Of a stretch of 64,000 nt of DNA, positions 54,732 to 61,599 are shown one piece after another. A model generated the notes under the pieces. That model was not told the origin of the DNA. It saw only the letters and a program-made list of their open reading frames with translations, and made no database searches. Within the stretch, counting starts at the first letter, position 1. Every line of letters starts with the position of its first letter. Made by a program: the position numbers and the translations under genes. The stretch comes from Riemerella columbina (GTDB lineage Bacteria; Bacteroidota; Bacteroidia; Flavobacteriales; Weeksellaceae), in NCBI RefSeq assembly GCF_030517065.1, contig NZ_CP103950.1, forward strand, positions 62,001 to 126,000. The letters run 5' to 3'.

Positions 54732-55230
54732 AAATATATTCACTGACCTATTATTTTCGGTGATTTTAATTGCCGCACAGATTTTCCTATTCAACCGCAT
54801 TACCATAGCGGGAGAATACACGCCTGTAGTCTATCCTGTGCTGGTGCTCTTCTACCCTTTTTATAGAAACCAATATGTATTTTTAGCCATCAGCTTTTTA
54901 TTAGGCTTGGGCATAGATGCTCTATTGGGCACTTGGGGTATCAACGCCTTTGCCACTACGATGATTGCTTATTTCCGCACCCTGATTTTCCGCACCTCTA
55001 TAGACCACGAGGCCACGGACAGCTTCTCATTCCAATCCATACAGTGGAGTCAGTTTTTATTTTTTATCCTCTTCAGCCTTTTGATCCACCAGTTTTTGGT
55101 TCAATTTATTGAGTTTTTTAAACCCAGTAGAATATTAGAAATCAGCCTTCATATTTTAATCACCACAGGGCTTTCTTTTATATTCGTACTATTATATGTG
55201 TTAATTTTTAAAATCAAACAAAAAGTTTGA
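54721..55230 (+). CDS. mreD: Rod-shape membrane protein MreD
   Basis: This 169-residue protein has about five transmembrane helices, starts MISRNIFTDL and shows weak MreD similarity (NRITIAGEYTPVVYPVLVLFYP). The call rests mainly on length, topology and its place between mreC and mrdA. It overlaps mreC by 11 bases and mrdA by 4. Confidence 0.88.
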   Translation: MISRNIFTDLLFSVILIAAQIFLFNRITIAGEYTPVVYPVLVLFYPFYRNQYVFLAISFLLGLGIDALLGTWGINAFATTMIAYFRTLIFRTSIDHEATDSFSFQSIQWSQFLFFILFSLLIHQFLVQFIEFFKPSRILEISLHILITTGLSFIFVLLYVLIFKIKQKV

Positions 55231-57260
55231 AACCGTTTTATAGAATTATCGCGTTTCTTGTACTCCTTGCCGTTATTTTTGTGGCGAGGCTTTCTTATTT
55301 GCAACTTTTTACCGACCGCTATGCGCTCAATGCCGCCAATACTTCTATAAAAGCCGACTACATCATCCCGCAGCGGGGCGTGATCTTTGATAGAAATGGC
55401 AAAATTCTGGTGGGCAATAGACCAGCCTACGAAATTTCTTTTACCCAAGCTCTACTCAAACCCGATTTTGATACCTTGGCATTTTGTAATTTGGTCAGAA
55501 TTTCCAAAGCTGATTTTATCCAACGCATTAAAACCATCAAAGCTGACCAATATTACTCCAAAATGCAGCCTATGACTTTTATGAAAAACCTCTCTCGGGA
55601 GGATATGGCGCGCATTCAGGAGATTATTTTTAAATACCCCGCTTTCAGCATTGTTAAAAGGCCGCAGCGCGAGTACGAAGTGGGTACCTCTGGAAACCTC
55701 CTCGGCTTTACCAACGAGGTTAACCAATACGACATAAAAAAAGACTCTACCTACTACCTTCCTGGCGACATCATTGGGAAATCTGGCATTGAAAAAGCCT
55801 ACGAGAAAGACCTCCGTGGCGAGAAAGGCGTTCAGTATATTCAGAAAGACATCAAACTCAGAAATGTAGGGCCTTATAAAAACGGAGAGCTGGATAAAGA
55901 GGTAGTCACGGGCAAAGACCTCACCCTTACCATCGATTATGATTTGCAGAAAATCGCAGAGGAAATGCTCGTGAACAAGCGCGGCGCCATTGTTGCTTTA
56001 GACCCTAAAACTGGGGAAATTTTAGTCTTGGCATCAGGTCCAGATGTAGACCCCTCCGAGGCGTTTACAGGCAGCGAGAAAAGCAAAAAAATCTACGCCC
56101 TACAAACCGATCAGTTCAATATGCCGATGTTTGACCGCTCCATCCAAGCCGCTTATCCACCAGGTTCCACCTTCAAGTTGGTTACCGCCTTAGCCGCGAT
56201 GCAAATGGGCGTGATGACACCAGATACCGTATTTCCGTGCGGTGGTGGCTTCAACTACCGAGGTTTGAGAATTAAAGGTCACGGCGGTGCAGATCCGTTG
56301 GTTCCAGCCATACAGGTGTCCAGCAATTGCTATTTTTCCTATGCCTACTTGGCGATGGTCAACAAATACCCTAACGACCCATCCAAAGGGGTAGATGAAT
56401 GGCAAAAAATTATGAATAGCTTTGGGTTGGGGGTATTCCTCAATAATGATTTGGCAGTGGGTGCCAAGGGTAAAATCCCGAGTGGGAAATATTACGAAAA
56501 CCGAATGGCAGCCATCTACAAAGCCAACGGCAGCAAAGCCGACCCTAAAAAATGGGACCCGCTGGCTACAGGTGCCGTGTTCAATGGTATGGGACAAGGC
56601 GATGTGATGGTAACGCCGCTTCAGTTAGCTAATTTCACTGCGGCTATTGCCAACAAAGGTTGGTTCTACACGCCTCATATCGTTAAATCTGTGGATGGCA
56701 AGCCCAATCCAGATCCGCGTTTCAAAAAGAAACATTATACTTTGGTTCAAAACAAAAGCTACTATGACGCCGTGCTTAAAGGTATGGAAGCCGTAGTACT
56801 CAGAGGAACAGGACGTTCCCTAAAAACCAATGATTTTACCCAATTGGCAAAAACAGGAACCGCCCAAGTACCCCAAGGGAAGGACAACTCTATCTACACG
56901 ATGATAGCCCCTGCGGAAGACCCAAAAATTGTGGTGGCTGCCGTAATGGAACACGCTGGATTTGGTGCCACATGGGCAGGACCTGCCTGCACCATCATTG
57001 CAGAGAAATACCTAACAGGCGAAATCAAACGCGAGCATCTTTATAAAAAAATGGTCAATGCCAGCTTTATGCCTGAATACCGCAGACAGTGGATTGCTGA
57101 CTTAAAACGAAAAGGGCTCTATAAAGAACCGAGCAAAGATTCTATGGCGCTTGTAAAAATCCAAGATAGCCTTAGAATGAACCATCTGGATAAAAATACG
57201 CTGAATAGGCTTAAAGTAAAAAGTGATTCTCTAAAACTAAAACTTCAAAACCATGAATAA
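55227..57260 (+). CDS. mrdA: Penicillin-binding protein 2 (elongation transpeptidase)
   Basis: This 677-residue class B PBP has an N-terminal anchor (about 5-22), a dimerisation domain and the transpeptidase domain. The active Ser is S314 in the SxxK motif PPGSTFKL; SxN is SSNCYF and KTG is KTGTAQ. It starts at a TTG that overlaps the mreD stop as TTGA, with no ATG close by. The C-terminus has an extra charged tail of about 50 residues. It cross-links lateral wall with RodA. Confidence 0.95.
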   Translation: MKPFYRIIAFLVLLAVIFVARLSYLQLFTDRYALNAANTSIKADYIIPQRGVIFDRNGKILVGNRPAYEISFTQALLKPDFDTLAFCNLVRISKADFIQRIKTIKADQYYSKMQPMTFMKNLSREDMARIQEIIFKYPAFSIVKRPQREYEVGTSGNLLGFTNEVNQYDIKKDSTYYLPGDIIGKSGIEKAYEKDLRGEKGVQYIQKDIKLRNVGPYKNGELDKEVVTGKDLTLTIDYDLQKIAEEMLVNKRGAIVALDPKTGEILVLASGPDVDPSEAFTGSEKSKKIYALQTDQFNMPMFDRSIQAAYPPGSTFKLVTALAAMQMGVMTPDTVFPCGGGFNYRGLRIKGHGGADPLVPAIQVSSNCYFSYAYLAMVNKYPNDPSKGVDEWQKIMNSFGLGVFLNNDLAVGAKGKIPSGKYYENRMAAIYKANGSKADPKKWDPLATGAVFNGMGQGDVMVTPLQLANFTAAIANKGWFYTPHIVKSVDGKPNPDPRFKKKHYTLVQNKSYYDAVLKGMEAVVLRGTGRSLKTNDFTQLAKTGTAQVPQGKDNSIYTMIAPAEDPKIVVAAVMEHAGFGATWAGPACTIIAEKYLTGEIKREHLYKKMVNASFMPEYRRQWIADLKRKGLYKEPSKDSMALVKIQDSLRMNHLDKNTLNRLKVKSDSLKLKLQNHE

Positions 57261-58500
57261 AGCCAGTGGCATTGATAAAATAGGCGTGGGGCTTTATTTG
57301 CTCATTTGTATTTTCGCTATCCTTAACATCAGTAGCGTAGATGAAGCTTTGGGCAAAAAACAACTGATTTTCTTCATCATCTCTTTGGTGGTGGGGGTGA
57401 TCATCTTCGCGATGCGTTCTAAATTTTTTGAAAACTTAGCAGGCATCATTTATATTTTGGGAGTGCTCCTTCTCATTGGGCTTTTTCCTTTCGGGACAGA
57501 GATTTTAGGGCAAAAAAACTGGTATAAATTCGGGGGAATCACGATGCAACCCGTGGAATTTGCCAAAATCGGAACCGCACTGATGCTCGCCAACTATGCC
57601 TCTCATCCAGATTTTAATTTAAAAGATCGGCGGTCTTTCATCACCGCTTTTGCCATTATCGGCATTCCTGGTGTGGTGGTGCTGATGATTCCTGATGTGG
57701 GCTCGTTATTGGTATTTATGGCGTTTGTGATGGCACTCTACCGCGAGGGGCTCTCGGGTTGGTTCTTTGGCGCTATTGGCATTTTGGCGTTTGTATTCCT
57801 CACCTCGTTGTATTTAGAAATCAATTTGCAATGGTCACCGCTATCTACGGCAGCCTGCGTTTTGGGCGTTTTAGCGCTATGTTTTCTTTTCTATTGGCGA
57901 AGAATTTCGTGGACGCCTATGGCTATAATTACAGTGGCTTTGGGTTTTGTACTCTTAGGCGCGATGTCTTTTTTCTCAAAATCTATTTTAGAAAAATTCC
58001 CTAAACATCAGAAAGAACGGATAGAAGTGCTCTACAAAGGCGAACGCGCGTTTAGGGATACCTCGGGGTATAATTTGCTCTACTCTAAAACCGCCATTGG
58101 CTCGGGTGGGCTTTGGGGCAAAGGCTACAAGCAAGGGTCTGTTACGCAAGGGAAATTTGTGCCCGAGCAAGAAACCGACTACATCTTCTGCACTGTGGGC
58201 GAAGAATGGGGCTTTGTGGGGAGCGCTCTTTTGGTTATTTTCTATGCTATCTATATCAGCCGTATTTATTACCTCTCCGAGCAACAGAAAAACAGTTTCA
58301 ACCGTATTTTTGGCTATTGCTTTGCCTCTATCTTGCTGATTCACTTCGGTATCAATATCGGAATGGTCATGGGCTTGTTCCCAACGGTGGGCATTCCGCT
58401 GCCTTATTTCAGTTATGGTGGAAGCTCTCTCCTCGCCTTCTCCATTATGACGGCTATTTTCTTCAAACTCAACTACGCCGATAAGAACAGCTTGATATAG
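57253..58500 (+). CDS. rodA: Rod-shape SEDS glycosyltransferase RodA
   Basis: This 415-residue SEDS-family peptidoglycan polymerase has about ten helices and family motifs GGITMQPVEFAKIG, MIPDVGSLLVF, EQETDYIFCTVGEEWGF and the final PLPYFSYGGSSLL. It overlaps mrdA by 8 bases and ends the rod operon, 6 bases from the convergent DUF2809 gene, with no obvious terminator between. Confidence 0.96.
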   Translation: MNKASGIDKIGVGLYLLICIFAILNISSVDEALGKKQLIFFIISLVVGVIIFAMRSKFFENLAGIIYILGVLLLIGLFPFGTEILGQKNWYKFGGITMQPVEFAKIGTALMLANYASHPDFNLKDRRSFITAFAIIGIPGVVVLMIPDVGSLLVFMAFVMALYREGLSGWFFGAIGILAFVFLTSLYLEINLQWSPLSTAACVLGVLALCFLFYWRRISWTPMAIITVALGFVLLGAMSFFSKSILEKFPKHQKERIEVLYKGERAFRDTSGYNLLYSKTAIGSGGLWGKGYKQGSVTQGKFVPEQETDYIFCTVGEEWGFVGSALLVIFYAIYISRIYYLSEQQKNSFNRIFGYCFASILLIHFGINIGMVMGLFPTVGIPLPYFSYGGSSLLAFSIMTAIFFKLNYADKNSLI

Positions 58501-58506
58501 AAAACA

Positions 58507-58896
58507 CTACTTGTTTTCTTTTGTTCGTGATAAATAAGGTAATAGAAACAAAATACCACAGCCCAGCGTATAGCACAATAAATCTGCCCAAGAGAAAGAA
58601 TTTCCTAAAACGATAGCGCCTAAACTGCCTGGAGAAAAGCCCAGGATCTCTGCAATATGGAAGTATTGCAAGCCTTCTATTAAAAATGAAAATAGCAAAA
58701 TGCCGATTACCAATGCGGTGTTATCTTTGACTTCAAAAAAAGCCTTAACACTGGCGTAGAGCAATATCACCACTAAAACATCGCCGCCATAGGCCCTTAG
58801 AATGAACCAATGCTTAAACACGGTCGCTATTAAAACCTCCGCAATGAAAACACTCAGCGCTATGAGGGCATATTTAAAATTAAACTTGAATTTCAT
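58507..58896 (-). CDS. DUF2809 family membrane protein
   Basis: This 129-residue protein has four transmembrane helices. It begins MKFKFNFKYALIAL and contains AYGGDVLVVILLYASVKAF and EGLQYFHI typical of DUF2809. It follows mutS after 16 bases and so is probably co-transcribed with it. The function is unknown. Confidence 0.8.
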   Translation of the reverse strand: MKFKFNFKYALIALSVFIAEVLIATVFKHWFILRAYGGDVLVVILLYASVKAFFEVKDNTALVIGILLFSFLIEGLQYFHIAEILGFSPGSLGAIVLGNSFSWADLLCYTLGCGILFLLPYLSRTKENK

Positions 58897-58912
58897 CTTC
58901 TAAAAAGTGGCG

Positions 58913-61504
58913 TTATTGCCCTATCATCGCTTTAATCGCGTTGAGTTTCATCATCGCTTCTATGGGCGTTAGAGTGTTGATGTCTATCTTGGTCAACTCA
59001 TCTCTAATGCTCTCCAGCACAGGATCATCTAACTGGAAGAACGACAGTTGAAGGCTCTCTTCAGTAACGCGTTTGATGGCTTCAGTCCCTTCATTTTGGC
59101 TTCGGCTATTTTCTAAAGTTTTTAAAATTTCGTTGGCTCTATTGACCACCTTAGCCGGCATCCCTGCGAGTTTTGCCACATGGATCCCAAAGCTGTGCTC
59201 ACTGCCACCAGGCACCAATTTCCGAAGGAAAATGATGTTATTTTTATGCTCTTTAATGGAGATATGGAAGTTTTTAATACGCTCAAAAGTGACCGCCATC
59301 TCGTTGAGCTCGTGGTAGTGGGTCGCAAACAAAGTTTTGGGCTGTGTAGGGTGCTGGTGCAGGTATTCCGCAATAGCCCAAGCGATGGAAACACCATCAT
59401 AAGTAGAAGTGCCTCGCCCAATTTCATCTAACAAAATAAAGCTTCGCTCCGAAATATTATTCAGAATATTGGCGGCTTCGTTCATCTCCACCATAAAAGT
59501 AGACTCTCCTGCGGAAAGGTTATCAGTAGCGCCCACACGGGTAAAAATTTTGTCTAAAACGCCTATTTCTGCGTGCTTGGCTGGGACAAAACTCCCAATC
59601 TGCGCCAATAAACAAACCACCGCTGTTTGTCTTAATATCGCTGATTTACCCGCCATATTGGGACCCGTTACCATAATGATTTGCTGGCTCTCTCGGTCTA
59701 AAAAAATATCATTGGGAATATATTTTTCTCCCAATGGTAGGGCATTTTCTATGATCGGATGGCGGGCTTCTTTCAAATCTATGCCAAAACCTTCATTAAG
59801 CAAAGGCTTGGTGTAACTTTGAGCAATCGCCAATTCTGACAGGCCTGCCGCCACATCTAACTGGGCAATCAGCTGGGCATTTTCCTGAATTTGGTCAATA
59901 TATACCAAGGTGCGCTGGCAAGTTTCTCGGTAGAGGGTTTGCTCCAAAATAGCAATCCGCTCTTCGGCGCCTAAAATCTGCTCTTCGTAAGTTTTAAGCT
60001 CCTCCGTGATGTAGCGCTCGGCATTGACCAAAGTTTGTTTTCTTATCCACTCTGCAGGCACCTTGTCTTTATGCGTGTTTCGCACCTCTATATAATAGCC
60101 AAAAACATTATTAAAATTGATTTTAAGGCTGCCAATCCCCGTGCGTTCTATTTCGCGCTGGCACATTTCATCTAAATAATCCTTGCCCGAACTTTGGAGG
60201 TTGCGCAGGCGGTCTAACTCTTCAGAAATGCCTTGTTTGATGACATTACCTTTGGCTAAACTCACAGGCAGTTCTTCATTGAGGCTCTGTTGAAGGTCTT
60301 GGATGAGTTCGGTTAAATCATTCAGTGGATTGAGCCACGCCAAAGCTTCGGGGTGCTGGTGGAGTAGTGCTTTAATCTCCGAAATGTAAATTAAACTCTG
60401 CCTTAGATAACCTAATTCTTTCGGTGTTATTTTTTCTGCTGCCAACTTGCCCATCAATCGGTCTAAATCTGAGACGCCTTTTAGGCGCGAAATAATGTCG
60501 TAGCGGAGGTTTTCTTGCTGATTGAGAAACTCTACCAAAGAGAGCCGACGGTTAATTTCGTTCACGGATTTCAGTGGTAATATCAACCGCCGCCTTAACA
60601 ACCTGCCGCCCATAGGCGTTGCCGTTTGGTCGATGATGTCTAATAGGCTTTTGCCCTCAGGGTGAGAGGGAAATACCACTTCTAAATTCCTCAAAGTGAA
60701 CTGATCCATCATCAGATAATCCTCCTGAGGAATCGCTTGTATTTTGGTAATATGATTGAGTAAATTGTGGTGGGTATCTTCCACCAAATAGGCGAAAATA
60801 GCACCTGCCGCCGTGATAGCCAATGGCAGTTGCTCTACGCCAAAGCCTTTTAGAGAGTTGGTTTTAAAGTGCTGCGTTAGTTTCTCATAGGCAAAATGGT
60901 ATTGGAATGCCCAATCCTCCATCTTAAAGGCATTTTTGGTTTTGAGTTTTGATGGCAATTCCTGCATTCTTTGGTAGATGATTTCACTCGGCTCAAAGGT
61001 GTTAATGATGTGATACAACTTCTCCAAATTGCCCTCTGCCACCAGAAACTCGCCTGTGGAAATGTCTACCAACGCAATACCATATTTTTCTTTTTTCTTA
61101 TGTAGCGACAAGAGGAAATTGTTTTTCTTGGAGTTCAGAACTTGGTCGTTAAAGGTCACCCCAGGGGTAACGAGCTCTGTAACGCCTCTCTTCACGATGC
61201 CCTTCACCATTTTGGGATCTTCCAACTGGTCGCAAATGGCAACGCGAAGCCCTGCCCTAACTAATTTAGGGAGGTAAGAATCTAATGAATGGTGCGGAAA
61301 TCCCGCCAACTCTATGGTTTGCCCATCGCCGCCGTTGTTTCGTTTGGTGAGGACGATGCCGAGAATTTGTGCGGTTTTAATGGCATCGGTGCCAAAGGTT
61401 TCGTAAAAATCGCCCACTCTAAATAGCAATATCGCATCTGCATATTTGGCTTTTATACTGTTGTATTGCTGCATTAGTGGGGTTTCTTTCTTTGCCTTTG
61501 CCAT
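58913..61504 (-). CDS. mutS: DNA mismatch repair protein MutS
   Basis: This 863-residue protein recognises mismatches. The N-terminal mismatch-binding domain contains RVGDFYETFGTDA near residue 30. The core and clamp follow, then the ATPase domain with Walker A GPNMAGKSAILRQ near residue 615, FMVEMNEAA, and LLDEIGRGTSTYDG. A C-terminal helix-turn-helix (TPIEAMMKLNAIK) ends the protein. No mutL lies nearby. Confidence 0.97.
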   Translation of the reverse strand: MAKAKKETPLMQQYNSIKAKYADAILLFRVGDFYETFGTDAIKTAQILGIVLTKRNNGGDGQTIELAGFPHHSLDSYLPKLVRAGLRVAICDQLEDPKMVKGIVKRGVTELVTPGVTFNDQVLNSKKNNFLLSLHKKKEKYGIALVDISTGEFLVAEGNLEKLYHIINTFEPSEIIYQRMQELPSKLKTKNAFKMEDWAFQYHFAYEKLTQHFKTNSLKGFGVEQLPLAITAAGAIFAYLVEDTHHNLLNHITKIQAIPQEDYLMMDQFTLRNLEVVFPSHPEGKSLLDIIDQTATPMGGRLLRRRLILPLKSVNEINRRLSLVEFLNQQENLRYDIISRLKGVSDLDRLMGKLAAEKITPKELGYLRQSLIYISEIKALLHQHPEALAWLNPLNDLTELIQDLQQSLNEELPVSLAKGNVIKQGISEELDRLRNLQSSGKDYLDEMCQREIERTGIGSLKINFNNVFGYYIEVRNTHKDKVPAEWIRKQTLVNAERYITEELKTYEEQILGAEERIAILEQTLYRETCQRTLVYIDQIQENAQLIAQLDVAAGLSELAIAQSYTKPLLNEGFGIDLKEARHPIIENALPLGEKYIPNDIFLDRESQQIIMVTGPNMAGKSAILRQTAVVCLLAQIGSFVPAKHAEIGVLDKIFTRVGATDNLSAGESTFMVEMNEAANILNNISERSFILLDEIGRGTSTYDGVSIAWAIAEYLHQHPTQPKTLFATHYHELNEMAVTFERIKNFHISIKEHKNNIIFLRKLVPGGSEHSFGIHVAKLAGMPAKVVNRANEILKTLENSRSQNEGTEAIKRVTEESLQLSFFQLDDPVLESIRDELTKIDINTLTPIEAMMKLNAIKAMIGQ

Positions 61505-61527
61505 AGTTTAGATTTCTTTTAGAAGTA

Positions 61528-61535
61528 CAAAAATA
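61528..61535 (-). promoter_or_regulatory. -7 box of mutS
   Basis: The minus strand reads TATTTTTG, leader about 20 bases to the mutS ATG. Confidence 0.55.
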
Positions 61536-61562
61536 CTAAAACCCTATGGGTTATAAAAATAA

Positions 61563-61592
61563 AAAATCCCTTCTCGTTTTCGGAAGGGATTT
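61563..61592 (-). terminator. Terminator of tyrosine autokinase gene
   Basis: Inverted repeat AAATCCCTTC/GAAGGGATTT with a 9-base loop, 8 bases after the kinase stop, followed on the minus strand by a T run. Confidence 0.7.
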
Positions 61593-61599
61593 GTGAAGT

